Assembly: GCF_041260155.1 (NCBI RefSeq)
Contig: NC_091928.1
Location: 44,179,637 to 44,243,636 of the forward strand
Reading direction: 5' to 3'
Length of the DNA stretch: 64,000 bases
Source of the DNA: Ptychodera flava
Taxonomy: Eukaryota; Hemichordata; Enteropneusta; Ptychoderidae
Shown here: positions 50,334 to 63,731 of the stretch, in pieces
Numbering within the stretch: the stretch's first letter is position 1
Layout: each line of letters opens with the position of its first letter
The notes under the pieces: model-generated
What the model saw: the letters and a program-made list of their open reading frames with translations, nothing else
What the model was told of the DNA's origin: nothing
Databases searched by the model: none
Program-made: the position numbers and the translations under genes

Positions 50334-53093
50334 CACGGATGGAGGTTATATAGAACAACTTTGCTTCCTAAAATTGTTGGACAACTTGCACATTTCAAGA
50401 ATTTGAGAGAAGTTACGAACACATGCTTAAAGGTTATGCCTGATGGCTGCCGATCCTTTTTAATTCGTTGACATTGATTTGATTTCTTATTTGAATCCGT
50501 CTGGCTGTAATTTAATTTAAACAAATGAAATAAATAAACTTCAACATTTCTAAACTATTCTTATGATGTAGCATTTCTACAACTATCTTGGCAATGAAAA
50601 ACACCAGAACCCAAAGAAAACTACATATTCAGTCATATTATCTACGTGAGCCTTCAGTAATTAAAGGGGGTTGGACCAGGGGAATTCAGTGCACACCTGA
50701 ACTGTAAAATGTGACCCTCCCTTATCCTCGTGTCTAAAGTGTGACCCTTCCCTGCCCAACATTCTAAAACTTGCCCACTTCCAAAACCAATGCAATATTC
50801 TCCCCAGGAATTTGTGAAACTGTATCAGCTAATATACATAACAATTGGCTTAATTGTTATGTAAATTAGGGACAGAAATTATAGGGAAAGGGCTGTCGTT
50901 TTGGGAGGGAGGGTTGCATTCATCACACAAGCACTTTTGAAGGGACAAGATATTTCATGCCTTTGCGGGAGGGTCGCCATATTTTGCACGACAAGAAGAA
51001 GGCAAGATGTTGCTGATATAATGATTCACCTAAAAATATCAAATCATAATGCATGGGAGTCTATCAGGTAAACTATTAACAATTTTCCGTCACAAAACAA
51101 GCTATATCTATATACTCATTTATGATTGATAATATATTTATGTAAATGTTCTTTGCTTGAAGTGGGAAGTAAAACGTGCATGTGTGTACAATCAATTGGA
51201 TTTTGGAATTTCACTTAAAATATTTATTCAGTATATACGGTGGTATATGAGAGAACTATGAATAATTCTTTTCCAAAATAAAACTAATATCCGTGCATTT
51301 ATAGACATCTGATAATTGACATAAGTGTACTTCATGAACACAGGGTTGTCACAATTGCATATTTGTAAAAAGAAAATTGGATTTCGGAATTCCACCGAAA
51401 ATGCACTCATACATTGTAGTCTGTGAGAGAAATATGACTAATTTTTCAAATACCAAACTAGCTAAATCTGTGCATTTATTGAAGTTTGATCGGTCATATA
51501 AATGTACTCGGTTAGGATAGGCTGGTTACAAGTGTATGTGTTTTCAGGAAATTTGAAATTGGAATATCACCAAGAATGTTGATTTACTACTATACATGGT
51601 ATTCTATGAGTGATCTTTATTTTTTTTCCAATATAAAACTGACAATATTTGTGATTTATAGACATTTGATAATTGATAATACACTTTGCTACCTGTCCAA
51701 TATGTTTCTGTCTATTGTCTTTCACAAATTTTAACTGTTCATTGTGTTTTAATGTGGGATTCCACTGCATCTTCTTTGCTTGTAAAGATTGTGGTTAATG
51801 TGTATGTATTTAAAAATCGATGAATTTCGTCGGGGATTTCCTATTTAGGAAGTATCACATGGACAATCGAAGGTGAGGCTGTGAAATCAGCTTCAGTTAA
51901 AAGTGACTCTCCCCCAAGATAGGTTTATAAAAAGTGACCATCGCCCTTGCAGAGTTTTCTAAATAGTGACCCCCATGCCCCTGCCAACCCGAGTAGTTAA
52001 TGAAGGCTCCCTTATTGAAGAAACAATGTCCGGCTAGATACGCACAATACCTTGGTAAATTGTTTCCACTTTGGGCTATCCGACATGTACTGCCTCAGGA
52101 CTTCAAGGGTTCCGAAAACATTGCCGTGATTAAATACCATAAAAAGGTATCCACCTGGTTTCAGGCACCAGCAGGCGTTTTTGAAGAAAGCTTTCTTGTC
52201 CTCAATGAACTGAAGCACTCCCATTGATATAGCTTTAGTGAAGGCACTCTTCCATTCTGGTTTCATAGTCGCAGCATCGGTTGCGTCAGCTACTTCATAA
52301 GTAGTTTTGCCCTCTTCAAAGTTTACCTTCCTTGCCACGTCGATATACTCTTTACTTTTGTCATAGCCTGAGATGCAACGTTGATGAATGTGGTCAATTT
52401 GATTAAAATAATCTTTTTCAGATATTATGATATAAATTTCGGTCGTTGGCACAACTGATGACACAGCCACGTGCCTATAGGTTGAAGTTCTGCTGTGTGT
52501 TTTTGTTGATAAACGATCAGTGGACGAACGGGTGGAGAAGGGATGTGTAAGCATGCATGAATGTTGCACGTGGGGGTATATATACTCAACACACACATAC
52601 ATCCCCCCCCCCACACACACACAAGTAGTGAAATATGTACACTAATGACAAATCTTACCGCACACTGAAGTAAGTAAGTAACGTGTTTGGTCGTGCTGTT
52701 TTGTCAAAGTTCGAGCTCGAGTTTTGAATTAGGATAACCGATCTAAATGTGATGGTATTTTCATAATATGTTTAAGAGACGTTGACCATAAACATATGAA
52801 TGTTATATGTGAATTTGCACTTTGTAGGTTTTTTTTCTGTGACCAAAGGCGAGAAATGGTGATACATGACTTACAAATTATAATCTGCCACACTTTTATT
52901 CATGTTTAAATTCGTAAAGGTACACTTTTTCATATACTATTAAATTGTAATCATAAAAGTTGTTTACTAAATTATATATGAACAACAGTGTCAGGGTTAT
53001 ATATGATTATATATGGTTTATTAATTTGCGTGAGAACAAAAAAATGGCGGTGGTTTTAGAGGACATATTGCACTACATGGCCAAGAACTCTCT

Positions 53094-53145
<52 letters not shown>

Positions 53146-53785
53146 ATTTACCAATTCACAAGAATTCCCCCTATACATTTATCACTGGGCACGATTTAGT
53201 GTGTTTGCATATCCGGCACTGTGCCCTCGAGAGCAAAAATCGCCGATCACGAAAATGAGTTCACATTTATTGTTTTACTGCTAGAGAAGCCAGTAAAGGG
53301 AAACGGGGAATTGCATTTCATTGCTGAATGAAACGAGTGCACTCATTTTTGTTCTGACGCGTCAAAGAACTGGGCATAACTAGCCATACACAATCTACTG
53401 TTCTTCAATCAAAGGTCCGTATCATAGTCAAATTGTTCTTGATACGATCGGTAAACATAAATTTTCATTTTTCCCACTGAGGGACAATCCAGCCCTGTTA
53501 TATTTTGTATCTTCCGTTCGTTTGTTGAGGACAAATGACAAAATTGCGATAGAAGATATGCACTACATTACAAAGTTCATTAGCTAAACAATTGCCCATA
53601 TTACCTGTGACGGATTTTACATTTCCCCTGTCTGCAATGTGCTTAATCAAGGCCCCGGTTCCACACCCTATGTCCAGAACCACGTCATCTTGAACCCAGT
53701 CCAAATTTGTAGAAAGCCACTGCCAGAACGTGTCCAACTGGCCCTTGCATAACTCAGCATATTTCATCCCAGTGGATAAGTTCAT
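49214..53785 (-). CDS. Juvenile hormone acid methyltransferase-like SAM methyltransferase, copy B
   Basis: Four exons: 53785-53605 (181 bp), 52367-52051, 50173-50023, 49377-49214, all GT-AG, phases 1, 0, 1, giving 270 aa. Exon 1 lacks two codons near the N-terminus (MNLSTGMKYAEL against MNFSTDTGIKYAEL). Motif I is DIGCGTG, then GYD, DATD and CLKPGG are all present. Exon 2 has unusual residues (MKPEWKS, FNHGN, SDSPKWKQFTK) and looks the most diverged of the intact copies. Intron 2 holds a family 1 MITE and a (GA)n tract; intron 3 holds a TTAA element that copy D lacks. A leader exon with AGGTCA core lies 1.2 kb upstream. Confidence 0.87.
49591..49939. mobile_element. 349-bp TTAA-flanked MITE in intron 3 of copy B
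   Basis: Ends GGTAGAACGCACCTCG and complement GGTAGTATGCACCTCG, flanked by TTAA (49587-49590, 49940-49943). The paralogous intron of copy D reads AGTCAACCTTAAACCAGAAA without the element near 37970, an empty site with a single TTAA. This is the hallmark of piggyBac-type insertion. Confidence 0.85.
50281..50335. repeat. (CT)n tract in intron 2 of copy B
   Basis: About 26 CT units, (GA)n on the coding strand, about 110 bp before exon 3. Confidence 0.95.
50646..52011. mobile_element. MITE family 1 in intron 2 of copy B, older copy
   Basis: Left end GTGAGCCTTCAGTAATTAAA, right end complement of GGGAGCCTTCATTAACTAC, right flank TTA. Both ends and the 180-bp monomers are more diverged than in the copies at 2013 and 21108. 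Same orientation as the copy at 2013. It ends about 40 bp from the exon 2 donor. Confidence 0.8.
53091..53143. repeat. (CT)n tract in intron 1 of copy B
   Basis: About 26 CT units with one interruption. It is the only (CT)n tract found in an intron 1 of the array. Confidence 0.9.
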
Positions 53786-54329
53786 TTTTACGGGATATCA
53801 AAGCTCAATCAATACCCACGACAGTACAAGTAACTCTTCCTGTTGTAGACAGAGAATAACGGATTTTACACTTTGATGATATATACGGTACAGATTGTGC
53901 CAACTTTTCAAAAATACCGCAATTATACGGTGTCGCTCAAATTTGATCAGAATTGGTATATACCAGTATGGGTTACCAATGATCAACAATAAATGTTGTT
54001 TCTATCTGTTCAGTGGAGGAAAATTCTACGTTGATGTTATGGCAATGATGTCTGCACAGTACAACCAGAAAAACAAAAAGAAATATTTAACAAGAAAAAC
54101 AAGAATGACAAAAGTAATTAAGGTCTAACTTTAGGTACTGGAGGTCAACTTTAGCAACATGCATAGCAGAAACAAGCCCCTCTTAGTTTAGTATAAACGG
54201 TCTTCCCCCATCTACTGTCTATGGTTGCAGCTGGTCTGTTAATATGTAACAGTTCATAAACAATAACAGGAAATGAGTCAAGATCAGTGGAGTTGGCCTG
54301 TTTCTCACTGGTATGCCTCCTGCACATTT

Positions 54330-54600
54330 GCAGGATTTCACTTTTTCTTACCTCATTTGCACATTTTTGACACTGATGTGTTCATTTGAACAAATTCACA
54401 TCTCAACCCCTGCATCTACCTGTACACCAAATACTGAGATGGTAGCTTTGGCGGTATGGGAGCCTTTGTGTGTGACGGACATACATCCGCACATACCCAC
54501 AAATATACAGACATACAGACATGCAAATCAGATGCAAATGAACTGATTCAGCTTATACGAAAATCTCATATTGGTACACCAAATGTGAGCTAAACATGAG
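54330..54600. repeat. Diverged dispersed repeat
   Basis: ATGTGTTCATTTGAACAAAT, CTACCTGTACACCAAATACT and GTGTGACGGACATACATCC resemble the repeat at 60820-61260 (CCTGTATACCAAATATCAAA ... GACGGACGACGGAC). This text pattern is common among short repeats of marine invertebrates; no class is assigned. Confidence 0.4.
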
Positions 54601-54998
54601 CAGGATATGTGAAGACACTATATTATTTCTAAAAGAGACTGCTTAACGTTAAACGCATTCAGAGTATATACAAATAGTACGGCTAGTTTTCAATCGGGTT
54701 CGACCTCACAACATACGGAAAGGCAACAGACAGAACGCTCGGTAGCTGTGATATCGCAGCGGTACTTGTGGCGTGTATCGAACGCGCTCGGGTCATTGAG
54801 GTCATCGCCACAGACGTTCAGCTAAATTCCCACTCTCAAAAAGAGTTGTTCGATAACCGGTTAAGTTGTTACATTTTTCTGACTGCGACCGGTCCGCATG
54901 TTGTCGACTTCGTGAAGCACTCACTGACGTACGCTCACTATCACACATCGCACACACAACCTTCATCGAAGCGAAGCAATGAATACCTGAATACAAAC

Positions 54999-55079
54999 CT
55001 TCTTTCAGTCAAGCAAGATTAACTAGCGCAGCCGCGGCCCGTTCCAAGCGAGTTGACCTCAAATGAACATATGACTTCC
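54999..55079 (-). promoter_or_regulatory. Candidate leader exon of copy B
   Basis: On the minus strand GGAAGTCATATGTTCATTTG and AGGTCAAC (55079-55052) lead to TTAATCTTGCTTGACTGAAA and a donor (exon end 54999, GTTTGTATTC). The ATG is followed by TGA two codons later, so it is untranslated. It lies 1.2 kb upstream of the start codon at 53785. Confidence 0.5.
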
Positions 55080-55789
55080 GCGATGAGTGGGGTTGATGTT
55101 TGTTAGGTTTAAACATATACAGCGCAGCCATGTTACAGATTCGTCCTTACTTGTTTTGTTATCGTCTGCAAAGATAATAGTGCTGAACTCTCAACACATT
55201 TCGCCAACATATACAAGAGAGCGGTCCGCAAGGGCAAATTTGAATGAGCTTTTAGGGGTTCCTCGTTAAGGCGGCGGCCTTGACCCGGGACCATGGCATA
55301 CCAGATGACAGATGATGGCTGTGCTACAGGGTCATTGACCCATTCGCGAATACTGATACCAGAACGAGGCGAAGTCAGATCGATAGAACGGCGGGCCAGC
55401 CATGCTAGTGGCTGACGGGTTGGGGTAAGAATCTATTACGAACATCTTTATTGCTGAAAACTGATTTCCGTTGGTCTGTTACTTTACTTCCAGACAATAA
55501 CAACGCATATCTCATATGTGCAGATTTACTTTTCCAATAGAACATTTCATATTTAAACATGCACTGAAAGAATTACGAAATATATCGCTTCACTGCTCAT
55601 AATTCCTAATTTCCGTGTATAAAGTGAAGTCTTTGCAGTTTACACAATAAGGTGCAAGTTTACTTGGATACTTTTTTTCACAAAGTCTTGCCTGATTTCA
55701 CCTAAACTACGAAATGAGGGAACTACATAGAAAAACCTTATTTTACGTATGATATTGTTAGGACACCTCAGTGTATGTTCCAAAAAGAA

Positions 55790-55910
55790 CGGAAAATGCG
55801 TTCGATAGGGTATTTTCTCCGCTCTGCACTGATTCATCAAGAACACGAGACATTCTTTAAAAATGCAAATCACTGTCTGAAACCAAAAAGAAAAGGCATG
55901 GAAACTCGAA
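55790..55910 (+). pseudogene. Possible diverged exon 2 relic on the opposite strand
   Basis: The plus strand encodes SIGYF, some 12 residues, then TFFKNANHCLKP, which recalls SIGVFQYIDDKKAFFKN and CLKPGG of exon 2 in copy A. The spacing is a few residues longer and the glycines after CLKP are replaced. It could be an inverted relic or chance. Confidence 0.3.
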
Positions 55911-56399
55911 AGCACCAGGGCGACAATATTCAAACAACTGAACGAAAACCCGAAGTAGAAAGACCAACTCAAGAGTATAGCCTGTGATATTTATTAATTA
56001 CATGATGCAATAAGTGGATGTAGGAAGGGACTTTACAGTGTAACTACAGAGAAATATGCTCGTAAACGTGTGTAAATTTTAATTTGAAATTCGGGAGCTC
56101 CTATCGAAATATCTCTACTATGGTGAGGGCGCACTGTATGCTGCGAATCATGATAACCTTATGGGTGACTATCAATGACATCAGCAATGACCTTTCAAGA
56201 AAGGTAATGAGAAGGGCAGTGTAAACCCCTTTCGATAAGTATGGCAAGAGCGTCGTCGTTGTGAATATATATGAGGTTGAAGATACACAAAGTAAAACAA
56301 ATGACTTCATAGATATATCAATTCGGAATGGATTATGGTTCAGCTGCCTTGCTCTATTTAGTATCTGCAAATGACGGTATCGAATCCGAAAAATTGTAC

Positions 56400-56935
56400 A
56401 AATCATTTAAACTATATCGTGATATTCTGTAGGGTATACGATAAAATTTACGTCTGTAATGAGTATTTTGGCGCCCTTGGTTGTACAGCGAAAGGTCCAA
56501 AACTTCGAAGGGATAATACGCCAAACGACCAAGGGAACCAACTGTAAAATACTTCTCAAGACATCAAGGACTATCATTTACTTTCCACATACTCTTGTAA
56601 CATGCTGCCTTACTTGTGCGCAATGTAAGATGACTCACTTTAAGAGTCCTGGAATATTTTACGTGTAAAATGATAATTTTCGGTTGCTTTTTGTTTCATT
56701 TATCAGCTTTTATCCAGTAACAAGCTCCACATTTGAAAGGTATGCCAGAGGGAAAAGCAGTGTAGTACTGTCAGTGGCGATAGTGACTATAACGAGAAGA
56801 TGAGAAACAGGCGTGGCCATTACAAAAATGACAATTACTGTAAAATTATTACAAATAAAGACAGGATGAGACACATCAAGACAGGAAATTTTCTAATTTG
56901 CTTCTTTAGTGACATACGTCGTGTAAAACAAGAGC
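56400..56935. repeat. 3' flank of a relic gene, paralogous to 40890-41600
   Basis: GTAATGAGTATTTTGGCGCC, ACCAAGGGAACCAAC and ACGTCGTGTAAAACAAGA match the stretch next to broken copy C. It directly precedes the relic last exon at 57026, showing what used to follow the 3' end of copy C. Confidence 0.75.
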
Positions 56936-57025
56936 AGAACCATACTTAATGGCTCATGAAGGAAATTCCGAAGACCAGAGATCCGACGGTCGCATATCCA
57001 TGATATAATCATCTATTTTTTGCTT

Positions 57026-57161
57026 TCATCTTTTGGAGTTAAGAAGCCAGATCGGACATTTGAAACACAGTCTGCCCTCCTCGTTTTTTTATCCTCGATA
57101 AATTCCTTCTTTCTGTCAGCTGGTATGTGTTGGATTTGTCGAAACATGACCTCGATCGAGT
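57026..57161 (-). pseudogene. Relic last exon of a methyltransferase copy
   Basis: After a good acceptor (TCTACAG) the minus strand encodes SIEVMFRQIQHIPADRKKEF then IED, the start of exon 4. It then lacks 28 bp (136 instead of 164), which shifts the frame; the tail still resembles DEEGRLCFKCP..W.L. No exon 3, 2 or 1 was found between here and copy A. Confidence 0.8.
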
Positions 57162-57418
57162 CTGTAGATAAAAATGCATCAGTGCGCGATTAACTTTTCT
57201 ATGTTCTATGTCCGGTAACTTTATATCAGCGAAGTGATTGGCAAACATTCTTTTCCTCAAGGCAATCCTCTTCAAATTCAGATTTAACATGAACTTCTTT
57301 TCTGTCTGTGTGCCTCGGAAATCAACAATGAAGAGACGCGAACAAACAAGGTACTTTCTTTTTCTGCACGATGCAGGAATTTTGGTAGCAATTTTTCAGA
57401 GGGAGAAATATACATTAA

Positions 57419-58301
57419 AGTGGCACTCCCACTTGGTAACATTTTTAAAGCACATTTTTTCAATGCAACGGTCGATATTAGACGTGGCGACTGCGCGCGG
57501 ATCACGAGATATCGATAAAAACATGTCCTCAAAAAAGTGAAAGTTTGAATTCCGGTGGCCCACCTAAATTCAGCTTCCGAACATCGAACGTTCGGCACTG
57601 GGGCCATTGTCAACTAAGCTATGGAGTACGAGTCTACGCTAACGCTGCTGTACGCCACAGTACCACTCGCGTCGGTGATCGGTCATGCTCCCCGGGGGAA
57701 AGCCGAGTCTTACTGACTCTGAGAAAAAACGGAAAACAAAGTTTGATTCCACCAGAATTCGCATAGGTGACTAGCACAGTTACGTGCGGTTGATACATAG
57801 CGGCCGCCGAGTGGTATGCATAGACGCATACCACGCGCGCGGCGTACTGTGTGGCAGACGACAAAATGTAGTCATCAGAGGCGGCTAATATTTGACACGT
57901 AAAAACTGATGTTTATGTGGTATTGGTTAAAAATATAATAGAACTGACTGAGAATAATGAAAACGACAAAAACTATGGAGAAGTTTAAAAAACAACTTAC
58001 CTGAAGTGAAGTGAATTGAATTGAAGTTGTATATAAAGTCTTCGCAGTGGGAGGTAAAATTGCGTCGTTCGAATTATTATGGACTCCCTAGAATATCGTC
58101 AATAAGCACAAAAACAAACCTTCTGGGAATTTCGGGTCACAATCAGAAACGATCGTAAAACTTTGGGATGTGAAAAATACGCTCGGGAAATGACATGTTT
58201 TTATCAATATCTCGCGATCCGCGCGCAGTCGCCACGTCAAATATCGACCGTTGGCATTAAAAAAATGTGTTTTTAAAATGTTACCAAGTGGGAGTGCCTC
58301 G
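57419..58301. mobile_element. TTAA-flanked foldback element, about 0.88 kb
   Basis: TTAA at 57415-57418 and 58302-58305 flanks arms of about 115 bp (GGCACTCCCACTTGGTAACA ... GGCGACTGCGCGCGGATC and complement). The duplicated segment at 44340 shows the uninterrupted junction. The interior is non-coding as far as I can see. Piggybac-like by target site and ends. Confidence 0.8.
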
Positions 58302-58305
58302 TTAA

Positions 58306-58947
58306 GGAGATTCGATTTTTACGGGTAGGGCGATTCGGTGGAAATTAGGGGTTGACTTTCACAATAAATTATAAGGGGTCAAATTTTAGGAAGGTATGTA
58401 TGTATTTATCGCAAAAAAACCAGCAAATTGACCAAAAAGTATATAAAACAGAATACGAGAATGGCTTTATTCTGTGTGAATAGGTGATAACAAGCAGAAA
58501 AAAGCACTTTTGTTCACAAAGATAAAATTTTCAAGTTGACCAAGAGAAATAAATGTCATGCCATGCTCACGATTTAACTTTTATAAAAGTTTGAATACTG
58601 GGAAAAGCTCAAACTTTTGAAAACATGATGTTATATGAAGTGTTTGCAAAGATTTACGGCCTTCGTAATTACAATAATTTAAATAAGAAATTTGACATTG
58701 GAATTTCACTGAAAATTGGAAAGGGTCACTCTTTTTCTTGCAAACACTTTTGAAGGGTCACTATTTTCACCCCAGGGCCTTGGGGTGCAAAGGGTTCATG
58801 AATCAAATCAGATGAAATTGGGAGGGGGGGGGGGCCATATCTTACAATTTATGAATTGAGGGGGATAGAATTTAATTTGAAGGGGGTTGCTCTTGCATTT
58901 CAATTGGAGCTTAAGTTCCCCGACCTCCATCCCATAAAAAGAGTGTT
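58306..58947. mobile_element. MITE family 2, long form
   Basis: GGAGATTCGATTTTTACGGG at the left and CCATAAAAAGAGTGTTCC at the right, both weakened versions of the family ends. Interior as at 44344. The left end abuts the TTAA element. Confidence 0.65.
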
Positions 58948-59098
58948 CCTTGTGCATTTTATAGGCGGGTGAAACCAGGAGGAGAGCGTACGGGAGAGGG
59001 AATGCTCCCTGTAGTGCGGAATTTTGAAGGATTCGCTTGAATTGTAAGGCCCTTGGGTGCACTTAGGTAATCATGAATGTATAGATGGAAAGAGCTTA

Positions 59099-60104
59099 GG
59101 GAGCTTTCAGTAGTTATAGGGGTGGTTCAGGGGAATTTGGGAGGGTCACTTTTCATAAACCTATCTTTGGGGAGGGTCACTTTTAACAGAAGCAGATTTT
59201 ACCGCCCAACCTTCGATTGTCCATGTGGTATTTCCTGAGTAGGAAATCATCGACGAAATATACCGATTCTTAATACATATACATTATCAACAAGCTTCAC
59301 AAGAAAAGAAGATACAGTGTTATCCTACAATAAACACACTGAATTGTTAAAACTGATGAAAGACAAATGACAAAACCATATACGACAGGTGGCAAAGTGT
59401 GTATCAATTATGACTATAAATGTACAGATATTGTTAGTTTTATGTTGAAAAAAATTGTTCATAGTTCTCTCACAGACTACCATGATAGTGAATCAACAAT
59501 TTCGGTTAAATTCCAAAATCAAATTTCTTGAACACATAAGCACTTGTAACCACCCTGCATAATCAAGTACATTTATATAAATTATCTATAAATGCACAGA
59601 TATAGCTTGTTTTATGTGGGGAAAAAATTTTCATAGTTTTCTCATAGACTCTCGTGCAATGTGGATCAACATTTTCAGTGAAATTCAAAATCCAATTTCT
59701 TTTACACACATGCACTTGTAAACATCTAATTCTAATCAAGTATATTTATATTTATAATCAAACATCATTAAATGCACTGATATTGCTAGTTTTACATTGG
59801 AAAAAAATTGTTCAGTTTTCTCATGGACTACCACATGTGTAGTTAAACAACATTTTGAATGAAATTCAAAATCCAATTTCTTCTACACTTATGCACTTTT
59901 TACTTCCCACTTCAAGCAAAGTAAATTTACATGTATTATTAAACATATTTATTAAACACCGAAAATATAGCTTGTTTTGTTTGGGATAATTGTAAATTGT
60001 TTCCCATATTATCCCGTGTATTATTTTATATATGTGGGTGAAGCGCTATATTGGCCACATCTTTCCTTCTTATAGGAGCGCAAAACATGGTGATCCTCCC
60101 CGAA
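59099..60104. mobile_element. MITE family 1, inverted, right end missing
   Basis: GGGAGCTTTCAGTAGTTATA follows TTA (59096-59098). It contains about four 180-bp monomers and stops at the inner end module (GTGATCCTCCCC, about 60095), where the hairpin element begins. Confidence 0.75.
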
Positions 60105-60440
60105 TAGTTGCCAACATTGTCAGGTGTATTTATCAGCTGACCTGTAATCCCAATCGATCACAGAGAAATCAACTCTGCCCTAAGTTGAAACATTGTCTTA
60201 TAAGAGGTCAGATGTAGTCAAAACAACTGCACCCGAGGTCAGATGTAGTCAAAACAACTACACCCGAAAGCACATGATATGACTTGGACAGTGCGTGGAC
60301 ATATGCGGTGTTGTTGTTTTGAGTACTTCTGACCTCCTGCTAGACAATGTTTCGACTTTTGCAGAGTTGATTCCTTATGATCGACTCATATTAGCGCTTA
60401 GCTGATCATTGTACCCTGGCAGAGTTGGCAATACCTCGAT
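60105..60440. mobile_element. Hairpin element, second copy
   Basis: GTTGCCAACATTGTCAGGTG to GGCAGAGTTGGCAATACCTC, the same foldback as 45932-46266. A 36-bp stretch (GAGGTCAGATGTAGTCAAAA and following) is tandemly doubled near 60205-60265. Confidence 0.75.
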
Positions 60441-60819
60441 TCACACTATATATCCAGTTCGTCTAATGCCAATGTGTCAACGCAAACTACTGTAGTTCGT
60501 CTGTGAGCAAACTGAAAGAGCAGCTACCTGTTGTATTTGTGACTATACAGGGAGAAAGCCATGGAAGATATAGGCGTCTCTGCTTCGAAAATTCATGACT
60601 GTTATACGTCTCCACAGTACAGCAGCTATTCACTATATTCAAGGGGATAAATATGCATAGGGTACCGAGATTAGCGGTCAATAAGATCGTCGTTTACCGA
60701 ATATGATGGCTTGATAACGACTGTCTTTGTTTGTTATCAAAACGTTATGGAGGATTATGTTAATCTGATCCCTACTTTCAGCGGCTGGATTGTCTTTCTT
60801 TTATCATAAATTAAATATA

Positions 60820-61260
60820 TCTAATTTGATCATCCCTGTGGACCTGTATACCAAATATCAAAGCTATCACATGAGCAGTTTTGGTGAAAAATAATTCTGA
60901 CCAAAATGGCAAAAATTGCCTTAAAATATACATTTGCAAATTCTACAAAATTTTCGCTAATCTGAATTGTCCAAACTAGCGACCTATATCTCAAAATCAA
61001 AGCTGTCTGACCAGCAGTTTTGAAGACGAAGGCTTTTAAAAGGTTGTGCGCCAAACATAGCAAAATAAGCCTCAAAATACAAATTTGTATATTTCATTAC
61101 AATTTAAATATATCTGATTAAGATCATACCTTGGGACCAGTACTCCAAATATTTAAGGAATCGGAATGGTTGTTTCAAGAAGAAGCATGGAATGTAATAA
61201 GTTGACGGACGACGGACTATGCCACACATCCACCTATCATATAACATAAGCTATAAGCTC
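60820..61260. repeat. Dispersed repeat with GACGGAC tail
   Basis: Repeats of the text ATATCTAATTTGATCAT, CTGTATACCAAATATCAAAG, AGCAGTTTTG, ending GACGGACGACGGACTATGCC and AAGCTATAAGCTCCGCG. Two or three diverged units. Probably a non-autonomous repeat; class not assigned. Confidence 0.5.
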
Positions 61261-62052
61261 CGCGTTGCTGACAGCGAAGATAAAAAGAGTTTCTTTCTTC
61301 GGCTATAAAGACTCGTGTCATATACCAACCATACAGTACGAAGAAGGTAATTTCAAGTAAAATGGAAGTCAAAGTAAAAAAGCAGTATTAATCTACAATA
61401 CTCTGCAGGAGATAGCAATGAGGTTTGATGAATAGAAGCAGGCCAGGCTATCACAAAACTGACTTCTGCTGCTACGAAATGAAGACAAGACGAGACAAAG
61501 AACGACAAATATTTATCTAATTTCCTTATATTGTAACATAATTACTAACAGCTAAAACGTACACACTACACAACTAGCTTGGCGGTCTGAGGCAGGTGCC
61601 CCATTTATTTGCACCTACATGAAAAAGGATGCCATGACAAGTTAACACAATTCAAATCTCAGCTATACAACAAACGTCTCTTACACAATGCATTAAAGTG
61701 ATGTGAACAGTGTACATTTCTAACAAAGTTGCATAGCTTTAAACATTTTAAATGTTTCCATGGGCAATTATCAGGATGCAGTGGTAAGTTTGATGGTAAT
61801 ACATGGTAGGGGGTGGATGGGTCATGAAGGCATGTCCTCAGTGAAGGGGGCTGGTAAGGTTTGATGTAACCAGGCCCCTTAGCTTAGCATAATTAATTCC
61901 TTAGAGGGCTCTCTTCTAGCGAACTCCCCCCTCAAAGGAACACGTTAATTGATGCAAAACTAAACGCCAAACTTTGAAACTCCTCAAAGAACTTTCGAAG
62001 GCAATATTTTTATTTGTGGGTCTGCTTTGATATGTTTACTTATTGTCTGGTT
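61261..62052. other. 3' flank of copy A
   Basis: CTACGAAATGAAGACAAGACG near 61470 resembles the 3' flanks of copies B and D. No exon found. Confidence 0.4.

Positions 62053-63731
<1,679 letters not shown>

Larger units (their letters stand above)
57210..60790. repeat. Segmental duplication of copy C intron 1
   Basis: Collinear with 43980-46780 (TGCACGATGCAGGAATTT, the MITE 2 and MITE 1 chain, the hairpin element, CTGTTATACGTCTC.ACAGTA, ACCGAATATGATGGCTTGAT). In this copy the TTAA element at 57419 is extra, and the MITE 2 to MITE 1 junction is complete where the other has a deletion. Confidence 0.85.

Noticed and set aside
57540-57780. Open frames in the interior of the TTAA element
   Set aside because: Short, on both strands, without transposase motifs.
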